DNA of 28,621 bases. It comes from Lactifluus volemus (lineage: Eukaryota; Basidiomycota; Agaricomycetes; Russulales; Russulaceae). Made by a program: the position numbers and the translations under genes. Positions 1 through 9,194 of the stretch are shown here, piece by piece. Positions within the stretch are counted from its first letter, which is position 1, and every line of letters begins with the position of its first letter. Location of the stretch: assembly GCA_022376515.1 (NCBI GenBank), contig WTXI01000408.1:1-28621 (forward strand). The letters run 5' to 3'. The notes under the pieces are model-generated. The model saw only the letters and a program-made list of their open reading frames with translations. It was not told the origin of the DNA and made no database searches.

Positions 1-424
1 ATTAATCGTGCATTAGAACGACGCAAATCACATATAGAAGAGCCATCGGAAATCTTAACACAATGCGACAGACCAGTATAGGGTTCGTGATACGATTACT
101 CCTTACGCAATTATTTCTAACAACGACGTCTGTCAGATCATCTGTTATGTCGGTGGTTTAATCAAGTTTCCATTTAAAGTAATAATCTTAACGCATTTGA
201 CTCGTCCATCATTTCATCCGCATACGGCTTTATTCTCGTCGAATCGAATTCCACTTATAAAAAATAAACCAAAAAAGAAATAAAGAACTTTTTTTTTTTC
301 CTATTTGTCGTTTTTTTTTGTTTCATTCTTCGTTAGGGGGTATGAGGAAATGAGTTGATGATGATAGAGATAGTTGTTTCGTGACAATTCTGTTTTAATT
401 GCGTTTTGCTGACGTCGCATATAG
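1..424. other. AT-rich stretch at the left edge, no complete gene
   Basis: An open plus-strand frame runs from base 1 to a stop at about 79 and could be the last part of an exon cut by the window edge, with a possible donor near 76. The rest is AT-rich with poly-T runs at 290-320 and a G run near 335. I see no start codon, domain or RNA gene that I can support. Confidence 0.4.
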
Positions 425-490
425 TAAGCGTGCACTTGCGGTTAAGGTTGAAGACAGTGAAGATGACGACGAGCTTCCACCTATATCTTC
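425..490 (+). pseudogene. orphan exon paralogous to exon 3 of the 3173-5130 gene
   Basis: A 66-nt segment bounded by an AG acceptor (catatag) and a GTATGT donor encodes an acidic peptide containing ALAVKVEDSEDDDELPPIS. Exon 3 of the minus-strand gene at 4753-4818 has the same length, the same phase and the matching peptide SAVKVEDSESDVDFPPIS. I could not find the other exons of that gene around this copy, although earlier exons may lie left of the window. It is either a relic of a second gene copy in opposite orientation or one exon of a gene whose other exons have diverged beyond recognition by eye. Confidence 0.5.
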
Positions 491-697
491 GTATGTATTC
501 ATCCGCAAACAGACAAATTTATGGAATAGCGAAATCGTTTCATTTCAAATCGATAAAAACAAAACTCGAACAACGCTCAGGCTAACGCTGCAAAGACAAT
601 TTCACAAATACGGAATATGATCATCCAAAACAGACATTTTACAAAAAAAGCAAACGAAGTAGTCCAACACAGCATTGTGAAAAAGAGAGACAACATC

Positions 698-1754
698 TTA
701 CGCGTAGTACGTTGAACGTTTTCTCTTCGAACGTTCGATTAGTGACGCGAGCTCTTTATCGGAACCATCTTCATCGACATCTGTGGGTACATCGTCGTAA
801 ATGGCACCTTCTTTCACCTTTCCTTTAGTGTTATGACCTTTCTTCGGACTCGGAGTCGGAGAAGGTGACGCGATCGCAGTAGCTTTGGAAGGAGTTCCCC
901 AATAACACGCAAGATCACCTGTAGAGTGTAAGCAAAAAAATGTTTGTTGCCATTCAAAAGAAAGGGTAAGATCAAACCTTTAGAAGGAGAAGAAAGCGAA
1001 GAAAGCGAAGAGGACTCGGACTTCAAGAACACAACTTCTTTTACCTCAACGCAAATACGTTCTCTCTTGTCTGGAGCATTGACAACCAGCGAACCCATAT
1101 AAAGACAACCTAAATGCCAATAAGAAAAAAATAAATTTAAAGCGAAACAAAACGAACCAAGGACAGTAACCGGCGTGTTCAGATACGGTACCTGACCACC
1201 ATTTAAGAAGCGAGTATTCATCGGAAATTCGCATAAGTGGTAAACAGGTCGCGTCGAAGACATCCAGTATTGTGAAATGTCCAAAACAAATGTTCGACGC
1301 TCTGAAATTTCTCGTCCCGCCTACGTGAGACGAAAACAAATTAATTGAATCACTTTAAGAAAGAATAACATGACATACAAAACCGCTAATTGATATCAAT
1401 GGTGGGGTAGCTGGCAGTCTATCTTCTATGGGGACGGGGGAGAACTGACAAACATTATAACTCTTTAAGTAGAGCCGCAATAAATAACAAAATAGAAAGA
1501 AAGAAACGAACGATGATCGCATCGATTTGAAACAGATAATCTTCTCTGTTGAATTCATCGCCAATCGGGGTGTCTTTATCGACCATCGACATCTTGCCCG
1601 AGACGATATAAACACCTTCGTCGAAAGCGTAGTGTGTGTTGAACGGAACAAAGAAATAAACCAATGCTTTACAGCATATCACTTGACCGCGATTGTCCTG
1701 CTTCACGAAAATCTCGGCGTCGTAGGTCCTAACACGTGCTTTGTCTGAAGGCAT
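698..1754 (-). CDS. uncharacterised Agaricomycete protein, beta-rich, possibly OB-fold-like (274 aa)
   Basis: Five exons join in one frame with no correction: 1754-1512, 1444-1379, 1320-1158, 1109-978 and 918-698. Introns are 67, 58, 48 and 59 nt, all GT-AG, and the coding length is 825 nt. The start at 1754 gives MPSDKARVRTYDAEIF. The first 190 or so residues alternate hydrophobic strands, including two similar blocks (GVYIVSGKMSMVD early, PYLNTPVTVLG later), which suggests two small beta barrels. This is inference. The tail, from about residue 195, is Ser/Thr/Pro-rich, then acidic, and ends with a basic SKRKRS motif that could be a nuclear signal. I recall this architecture from uncharacterised Agaricomycete proteins but know no family name. 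An RPA-like nucleic-acid-binding role is possible and unproven. It lies downstream of the duplicated block at 1849-1974, which is therefore its likely promoter. Confidence 0.75.
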
Positions 1755-2049
1755 AACATTCCGTGGGTTTGTACATGGAAATACACCCGAAATCGAAGAC
1801 GATCCTGTCATGGAGAAATGTGTGAAAATAACAGAAAGCGAAGAGGCGAAGACGGGAGAGACCAAGATGGAGTAAAACGCACATTCCTCGCAACGCCGTA
1901 GATATAGCAAAGGAAGTACCGTAAACGATGCTCCAAGCCACGGTTGCAATTACGTCGGATCATACACAAACACTATTCAATTTCAAAGACGCGCAGATGG
2001 GAGAGACCAACATGGAGTAAAACGCACACTCCTCGCGACGCCTAGATAT
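1755..2049. promoter_or_regulatory. 5' flank of the 698-1754 gene, containing a duplicated block
   Basis: No gene is seen. The segment 1849-1974 is repeated at 1994-2049 plus 2669-2743, the second copy being split by the 619-bp element. Because the left copy sits directly upstream of the minus-strand start at 1754, it probably includes the promoter of that gene, but I recognise no defined regulatory motif. Confidence 0.4.
1849..1974. repeat. duplicated block, intact copy
   Basis: About 125 bp shared with 1994-2049 joined to 2669-2743. Landmarks are GGGAGAGACCAA, GGAGTAAAACGCACA, ACCGTAAACGA and GCTCCAAGC. The two copies differ by scattered substitutions and small indels. The intact copy shows how the sequence continued before the second copy was interrupted. 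Confidence 0.75.
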
Positions 2050-2743
2050 TAGGGTCGTTTACGGGTGACGAAATCGTCACTTTCCGGAGTGAATTCAAAG
2101 TGATTTCGGATTGGAGATGTTCACTTAGATGCCCAGAAAAATAAACATTTAAAACTGTCGAAAGCGACGAAAGCGATTTCTTAACTTTGATCAGCCACAA
2201 GAAACTGAATTCGAGCGTGGCGCTTCAAGCGCTCTTTTAATTTGGCTGCGTGCGGCATCACGATAGGGCCCCCCTTCTGATCACTCCGTTTTCTCACTCA
2301 ATCCTCACTCACCACCACAAAAATTAGCCTACAGTATCTGTACCATATCTAAATATATACCATGCATTTTATTTTAATAGAAATCGTGGTGTGCAGTGAA
2401 ATGGAAAATAGCGTGTTTGTCTCGCCTGCCTGAGTCGGAGTTCACACTTAGCATTCATTGTGGCCTGGCAGTGCGTAGGGATGTAGGTTGATTTTCAAAG
2501 CCCGCATGGGTTGCCGAGTGTCCCGAGCTTGAAAGCACAAAAGGATTTCGCCATATTTCAAAGTGATTACGGGTTACAAATTGATTTAAAATAAAAAGTA
2601 AGTACATGTCTTTAGCCGAAATTACTTTGAAATCACACCGGAAAGCGACGATTTCGTCAACGACCCTATTGTAAAGCAGGAACCGTAAACGAAGCTCCAA
2701 GCGGCGGCTGCAATTACGTCTCGGACCATGCACAAACACTAAG
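1994..2743. repeat. duplicated block, copy interrupted by an insertion
   Basis: The left half is 1994-2049 and the right half 2669-2743. Joined across the 2050-2668 insert they read on in register with the intact copy at 1849-1974, ending at CACAAACACTA in both. This makes the insert a clean later arrival. Confidence 0.75.
2050..2668. mobile_element. 619-bp non-autonomous element with long inverted repeats (MITE-like)
   Basis: The left end TAGGGTCGTT at 2050 and the right end AACGACCCTA finishing at 2668 are inverted repeats. Similarity continues inward for about 60 bp (GACGAAATCGTC, CTTTCCGG, TTCAAAGT and ATTTCGG appear in both arms). No ORF inside is convincing. It splits one copy of a small duplication, which independently proves insertion. 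The target duplication is ambiguous: TA at each end, or TATT at 2047-2050 and 2667-2670. I therefore cannot place it in a superfamily. The ends and size resemble MITEs of cut-and-paste transposons. Confidence 0.7.
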
Positions 2744-2773
2744 TGACAGCATGAACGAACTATGCCGAATAAG

Positions 2774-2882
2774 GATAATCGATTCATCGATGATAGAGCA
2801 ACTCGAACGTTCACATACCTTGGGGTATCGAAAACATCGCACGGAGACGAGGAACGCATCGTAATACTAGCACCGCCAGCTG
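2774..2882 (-). pseudogene. stray copy of exon 1 and intron 1 of the 3173-5130 gene
   Basis: These 109 bases match 5025-5133 at 103 positions by eye, with no gaps. In the other copy this segment carries the proposed first exon (start codon at 5130) and the first donor. Here the start codon is CTG and the downstream exons do not follow, so it is probably non-functional or reused as another exon. Confidence 0.65.
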
Positions 2883-3172
2883 GGTATTGTTCGTATACAC
2901 AGAATACCCTACAACCAAAGCTAACTATCGTTTTCTACTCACATCGTTATCGTTTCGAAGCATAAACGCATAAACCCTTATCGGTAAATAATGGGCAATG
3001 AGCAGAGAGTAGAACGTATTATATGTGCATCAGACAGGCTCATTTTCCACCCATTTTCCATAAACTGTCACATGATCTTGAACACAGAGCATCGACGACC
3101 TCACACCAAAGACTTGGTTTTCGAGACGATATAGCAAGTTGCATTACAAGAAAGAACATATTTACACAACAA
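2883..3172. other. short intergenic stretch
   Basis: Nothing was recognised here. It lies between the stray exon copy and the 3' end of the minus-strand gene that stops at 3173. Confidence 0.4.
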
Positions 3173-5130
3173 CTACGGATTAGAGAGTAATATGACAGAG
3201 ATCAGATTGGACGTCAACACGGAACCTGACGAACCACGATATGTGCCGAGCATGTAAATGACAGACACAATAGAATCTACTGGTAGCTCAACAGACCCTC
3301 CTTTATACAACGGCCAGGTCGAGAGATTCCTAAAGTCGGCATCGCTGAAAGTGAAACCTTTCCCATCGTCATTGGCTCTCCCGTCATAGACGGGCACTGA
3401 AAAACACGACATCAGTTAATGCGATACAAAGCGCGCATAAGGTGTCATTACCCTGCTTGTCAAAAGAACGCGAAATGATATCCGCAGAAACGCTAACCAA
3501 CGACGATGAAACCGCTCGCAATACACTCGACTTCCCTTTCACAGGTGACGAACTCGCAGACGCTAACAAAAAGAAATAAGACAAGGGACATCATTAATGT
3601 TAGAGTACTCACATGGACGCCAACTGTCCCCCTTTCCCTCTCCTCTGGTTGTAAAACCAAACCCAGCAGGAGATATCGATCCGCATATAACGACAAAACC
3701 AAACAACAAACCCCAAGTCGACGTATCACGTCGAAAATCCTGCTCAAAAGGAGCGATAGTCACTTTGTGAATCGCATATGGTGAATTAGGTGGTCCAGCT
3801 TCCAAAGAACTCATCAAGTAGCTTTCAGTAACGGTGCCAGTCATTACGCATAGCGCCATTGACTTTGTTTCAGCGATGCGCAGACGGTTGCTGACAACAC
3901 ACAACATTGACGGATCAACTCTAGCAGTGTTGACATAAGACCCGCTCTTGACGAATCGCAGGGCCTTTACGACAGTCCTACCATATTTTTAATATAGTAG
4001 TGTCATAAAAACAAAAAATAAACGCACTTTACAGTTTCCGGTCCCAAACCATTACATTTCGCAGCAAATGGTGTCCGGAGCGAGTCCAACGGTCCAGAAA
4101 ATGGCTTTACCTCGCATAGCCGACTGATAAGAACACGAAAGATTGGAAATAACAACAATAAGACGATCAGTATCAATGAAATAAGGCGAGCGCGTGCGCA
4201 CGGAAGATACGGGAGTCCTTCATAAAGGGTCGCCAGAACGGGATCAGGACATGGCACCAACATAACTGAAAATTCTCCATCAGACGTCGTCTGAGGGGTG
4301 TCATCCCTAATGAATTTCACAAGACGTTAGTCGCGCATCAAGATAAACCATTCAACACGCACTTCATATTGACAGCATCACCCACTGTCATATACGACTT
4401 TGTAGACCCACCAACAGTTTCCTTTTTCTTCATCGGGCTGTTTATTTCGTTCATCACTGCGAGCGTCCTGATATAACGCCGTAATGCGAGATAAAAAGGA
4501 AAAAAAAAAAAACAGTACACAAGAATCAGAGACTCACGGCGAAAGTTCCAGATTGATGATCGCTGCATTGTCGATGGCTTCCACTACAGCTCTGCAACTC
4601 AGATTAGATATGGAGTTATTAACAACATTCAGCACGTACGACGAGCGACCAGTCCCAGTAGGTGTACGCTTTTCAGCAATGGCGTCTGCGATAATTCTAT
4701 AAAATGCAATTGAGGACGCAAAGCGCGCGCAAAGGGCGCGAGAGAAACATACGTCGATATAGGAGGAAAGTCGACGTCGCTTTCACTATCTTCGACCTTG
4801 ACCGCGGATGCGTGCCTCCTTCAATCAACGTCAGCAGGCTTCCCCCCACCCATACACAAAACAAATGAAGAACAGAAATCAAACTTCATACTGACTTGCT
4901 ACTCTTATTACTTTCGACTTCGAGCACCTTTGCCTTCTCCGATTTTATAACGTTACGTCTGGCAGATGATAAGACAGCGATTAACGCATCACAAAATGAC
5001 CAACTTGGGCCTGCTTTTACTAAAGATAATCAATTCCTCGACGATAGAGCAACTCGAACGTTCACATACCTTGGGGTATCGAAAACATCGCTCGGAGACG
5101 AGGAACGCATCGCAATACTAGCACCGCCAT
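3173..5130 (-). CDS. uncharacterised Agaricomycete protein, ten exons, about 464 aa
   Basis: Exons are 5130-5070, 5010-4896, 4818-4753, 4696-4538, 4467-4363, 4306-4202, 4123-4028, 3964-3613, 3562-3452 and 3396-3173. All junctions are phase-consistent except exon 7 to 8, which needs one extra G at the donor (GTAAAG followed by GTGCGT, where the sequence has a single G). The N-terminal third is acidic (KVEDSESDVDFPP). The middle has a conserved-looking segment with NNSISNLSCRAVVEAIDNAA, then TIAPFEQDFRRD. The end carries PVYDGRA, DADFRNLSTWPLY and a hydrophobic finish. I recall the whole order from uncharacterised Agaricomycete proteins and know no function. There is no signal peptide or catalytic motif. 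The start is uncertain: an AG directly precedes the ATG, so upstream exons are possible. Confidence 0.65.
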
Positions 5131-5133
5131 CTG
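5025..5133. repeat. direct repeat of 2774-2882
   Basis: 109-bp direct repeat with six substitutions relative to 2774-2882. It covers the start and first intron of the 3173-5130 gene. Confidence 0.85.
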
Positions 5134-5194
5134 TACCGCTACACGCCGGGTTAAACAATGTCAAAGTCACGAAACGCAGGGTAGCGCTGAATAT

Positions 5195-5824
5195 TTAAAC
5201 CACGTACGACATAGGACCAGGCGGCAATACGACAAAGCTTGGGGACCCGGGGGGAGGAGGAGAACGACGCGCACGCTTTGACTCTTCAATATTGCCCAAA
5301 ATTTCTCTGTGAAAAACAAATGTAAACGATACATACAAACTAACAGTTTGACATACGCCTTAGAAGAATCACTTGACACAGGACTTGGGGCTCTACGCTT
5401 ACTGATGCGGGACGTTGAAGTATTCCTGTCCAAACGAGTCAGAGTCAAAATCGAATATCCAGAACATGAAAAAACATACTGAACGATATTCGCAGAGGTC
5501 TCATCCGCAACAAGCCTGCGAAAATGTAAGATTATAACGATATGCAGGAAAGAATGACGTACTCTTCCAAACTGGTCTTGTTCCTATGGAATCTAAGAAT
5601 GAAAACAATCGAAACGGTGTCATAAAAATTCTCACATAGCCATCAAGATCTTCTTCGTAGGGCTTTTGCTGTCAGGAATTATATCGTAAGAAAGATACAA
5701 ATAAACACATGACGTCTGGATACGCACGACGACGTTTTCTTGGACGCACTAGATCATTGTATATGAATTAAAGACATGTCAACGAGTCAACGAGAAATAC
5801 GCACGACGAAGACCTTGGTGGCAT
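5195..5824 (-). CDS. candidate small multi-exon gene, function unknown
   Basis: Proposed exons are 5824-5805 (start MPPRSS), 5748-5724, 5668-5636, 5592-5563, 5515-5480, 5425-5357 and 5306-5195, ending in PPGPMSYVV. The last three junctions join in phase into a hydrophilic Ser/Arg-rich protein with SKRRAPSPVSSDSSK and SKRARR, so a nuclear, disordered protein is plausible. The earlier junctions need one G restored at two donors, or another exon choice, so the front half is weak. Its 3' end lies 65 bp upstream of the neighbouring minus-strand start. A second frame is also open through several exons, so the model should be treated as tentative. Confidence 0.35.
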
Positions 5825-6406
5825 CACGGTATATGTTTTATGTTCGGTGATACCGCAGAGAGAAATTCGATATAAAAATGGGTTCAAGTTGATGAATGCA
5901 AACAAAAGAATAACCCTAGCATTTATACCTGAACACATGCGACACTTCTGAACAGATACGATATGAAGCGGAAACGGAAACGGAAAAGATTCAGAAGACG
6001 CACGACAAAGTCAAAGAAAAACTGAGAATTCTTACAAGTCAGGAGCCCATGTCTGAATTACGTATCGAGACATCCGACACAGAAGAATCGAAGAATTCAG
6101 TAGAGAATATATGAGAATGCGGATCATATCATGAACATGAAAATACGTTACGATAAATTGAGGAAATAAGTTTTTTTCCTGTTATGAACATAAGTTATGT
6201 CTCGAAGAATACCATACACAAAAAGTAGTTATATCGAATCGTAAATTCGTTATAGCACGTAGGTAGGTATACAAATAACGCTGGTTGTTCAATCGTAGTA
6301 GAAATAATTTTCGTGAAGCCGATGGAAAAGCTGTATAATTTCGAACAAGCGCGTACGTCCTTAGACACTCAATGAAATGTTACAAACTATATCTGATTTA
6401 ACACAG
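5825..6406. other. region upstream of the 6407-7547 gene, unresolved
   Basis: AT-rich DNA. A short plus-strand reading frame starting ATG at 6049 (MSELRIETSDTEESKNS) could be a first exon of the downstream gene, but I could not connect it in phase. A Lys/Arg-rich stretch at about 5964-6030 is also open on the plus strand. Neither is firm. Confidence 0.3.
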
Positions 6407-7547
6407 GAAATGAGATCGAGCAGATTTCCATAGAGTCAAAATACGACGAAGAACACATCAGCTTGGCCCACATTGGCACGGTGAGGATGTATCGACAACA
6501 TGACGCGACAGAATTGATATACAACTTATCACAGATCGAGACCTTTTTTTGGGAACGGAATAAGATACAACAGTTCACCAATCCAGCGTCGTGGCGAATT
6601 GTCACACAGGGTGAAACAGACGAGGATTTGGAGGAGGCAGTTTTCACGATACGAGGGATGATACACGCGAAGGAGTTACCCCCTCTTAAAACAAAGCCAA
6701 GGTATGCATACTCAATCTATTGCGACGATTCTACTGAATCAAGTAAATCTCATAGGATATCAGCTCACAAGTACAAGTTTTTGCGACAAGGGATAACGCT
6801 CGTAGGACTTGGAACGCCGACTTTCACAAAGGCTCTTGAAGCGATAGATCACATCCACTCCCAATTCGACCGTCACCTCCAAGAAGGTACCCTCGAGACA
6901 CAAACGGCTACAATACGAGGCGATGGCGTTTCAGACGAATTCAGCATATGGAACAGATACCTCACTCCATCACGCGAGGCAAAAGGCACGCAGGCGATTC
7001 CATTTTTACCTGGAGTCGATCCGACAGGAATATTGCGAGATATGGCGCAGGAAAATTGCAATTACACATATGTACACACTGAAGACAACCAAGTTCACTA
7101 TTTCGCCGCACTCAGAGACGCGCAAGCAATTCTAAGTATTAATATCCCGCAATGCTTACATATGTATATGTTCGCCACTTATCATCACTTCACGCAGGTA
7201 CGAACGACGCGAACCACACACGTTCAGGATAGGTGACATAGTCGAAGCGCAAGTGTCATTCGTCGTGATACCTGTTAAGGGAGGACGACGTAAAATGCTC
7301 TCCGTGCTGCGCTCTCTCGCATTGATCAAAGGCAATTTTAAAAAGGTGAGAACAAATCCTAATCTATGTAAGACGTTACTTAGACTAATACATGACAAAA
7401 CAGACAGAAAAGGAAATATATCCATCGGAAGCACCGATGCCAAAAGCGACATCGATTAAACGGAGATCAGGGTATACGAACGAGACCTCCAAACACGCAG
7501 AGCAGAAGAAACGAAGGACGGAGGACATGTGTATCGACTCCAAGTAG
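6407..7547 (+). CDS. uncharacterised Agaricomycete protein, 3' exons of a plus-strand gene
   Basis: The first exon found opens after an acceptor at 6406 and runs to 7135. Further exons are 7198-7345 and 7404-7547, ending at TAG. About 340 residues are visible and the true N-terminus is not. Features are an Asn/Glu-rich front, HTEDNQVHYF just before the first intron, then FRIGDIVEAQVSF and SVLRSLALI (a strand-rich end), and a basic tail with SIKRRSG and QKKRRTED that could be a nuclear signal. Exon 1 to 2 fits only if the donor is AG-GT with one more G than present (a GG read as G). Exon 2 to 3 is perfect. I recall the block around EDNxVxYF and GDIVEVQ from uncharacterised Agaricomycete proteins. 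No function is known to me. Confidence 0.6.
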
Positions 7548-9194
7548 CCGAAACAATTAATCGTTCAATAGAGACTCGTAGCTTCTACTTCAAGTTGTGC
7601 GGGAAAATCAGACGAAACGAGCAGCAATAACGGGCGAGGCAAATAAAATGAGCGGAGCGGACACGAACGCACGTGAGCGCGAGGGCAACAGGACAGACTC
7701 TTTTCGAGTATCGTCTGGTTACCATTTACGCTCTGTAAACTAAACTAAAACTGCTAATTTAGAGGGTAATTAATAGATTTAATGAATGGTCTCGATCTTG
7801 ACCTCGAGAACGGCCACTCGATGTGGACGTGGGCGCGGGACTAAATTCTCGGCGCGAAAGGCATCTTAACTAGGTAAAAGAAAGACGGAATGAAAATAAA
7901 ACGGTATAGTACGTAACGGCCGTGAGCGATCGTCGTCCACGCCATCGGGTCCTCAGGCCTCAGGAGCCGTGGACGCTGGCTATCCCGTCCTTGGTGTTCC
8001 CATTAACGCTGGGCGCCATCCTCGGCCGCCAGCCTATGTCCCGTGTCCCTGTAGTCCGTCAACATCTACGTTCAAAGTCGTAAAAAGATTGTTTCGAAAA
8101 AGCAACTAGGAGAGTTGGAATGCGTCACGACGAGCGTGTGCGACCGTCTCGTACCTTACAAGAGAAGCTCACAAATATTACAAGAAAAACAGCATCCACA
8201 TAAACGGATCAATTCGAGAAGTATCCCAATCGAATATTCACGTGCTGGATGTATCGTCCTCGTGCATCGCGTCGGCGCATTCACGTCGCGATTAATCGAT
8301 AGAATTGACGTAACTGTCGTAAACGAGATCACGCCCGCTGAAAGTTGAAACCAAAGGTACAACATAATTGTTACGATAATATCCAAAACGCTGGTAAAAA
8401 GATAGCCCGATCACAACATATGATTGTACAAACAGCCAGCACTATGGTTCCGTCAATGTTTACGCGATAATACCGGATGGAAACCGATCATATCTAAGAT
8501 TAATATGATCAGCGCGGTGCCACGAGGTCTCGACTGGTCAGCCCTACTCCACTTACTCTTCTGGGGATCATAACCGACGATCCAAATTTAGAATCGATCA
8601 GCGTTATACCATAATTATTCATTATCACGATGTCCATACTCCACATACTTCATAGATACTCCACATCCTTCATGGAAAGGGTCTCAACTGCCAATAAATG
8701 AACGGATCATGAAAAATTCGATTCTTCTTCACTTGATTCTAGTTGATCGTGTTCCGATAAACACGTAAAAACGGAGCGGATACATCTACGTAAGTCGAAC
8801 GCACATGAACCGTCAGAATCCATCGGATAAACCATGTACAGTAGGCAATGATGCCCCATGACACAGACTAGTGTCGCGTAGACCCTCATATTCCTACAAC
8901 GAGCAGACTAAACAAGTGTTCTGATAAGAAACCGCAGGCACGATTAAATCCGAAATGAACAGGGTATGGAACTAGTACCGCCTAAAGCGTGGAAGGTCTC
9001 ACTTGTAAATCAAAATACATTCAGGCATTGACTACATTAACACGTCAGAAACCATAAGCGATAATCGCCACGCAAACAGTCCGTCCAATCCTTTGTCTTC
9101 CGTATCGCCCTCACTCTACACTTTAAATCACACTCATAAAACTCGCCCAGCTGAGCCCCGATTCTCTCGTGCGCCCATCACATCTCTATGAGCG
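7548..9194. other. 1.6-kb stretch without a supported gene
   Basis: No frame longer than about 80 codons looks coding. A GC-rich patch at about 7790-8060 stands out from AT-rich surroundings. It contains the inverted repeat GTCCACG (7935-7941) / CGTGGAC (7968-7974) around CAGGCCTCAGG. I found no tRNA box A/B pair. 8120-8390 is open on both strands but has no recognisable splice-consistent context. Confidence 0.4.

Noticed and set aside
814..1339. Two long minus-strand frames (156 and 97 codons) read as single-exon genes
   Set aside because: They run across introns of the five-exon 698-1754 model, which joins in perfect phase.
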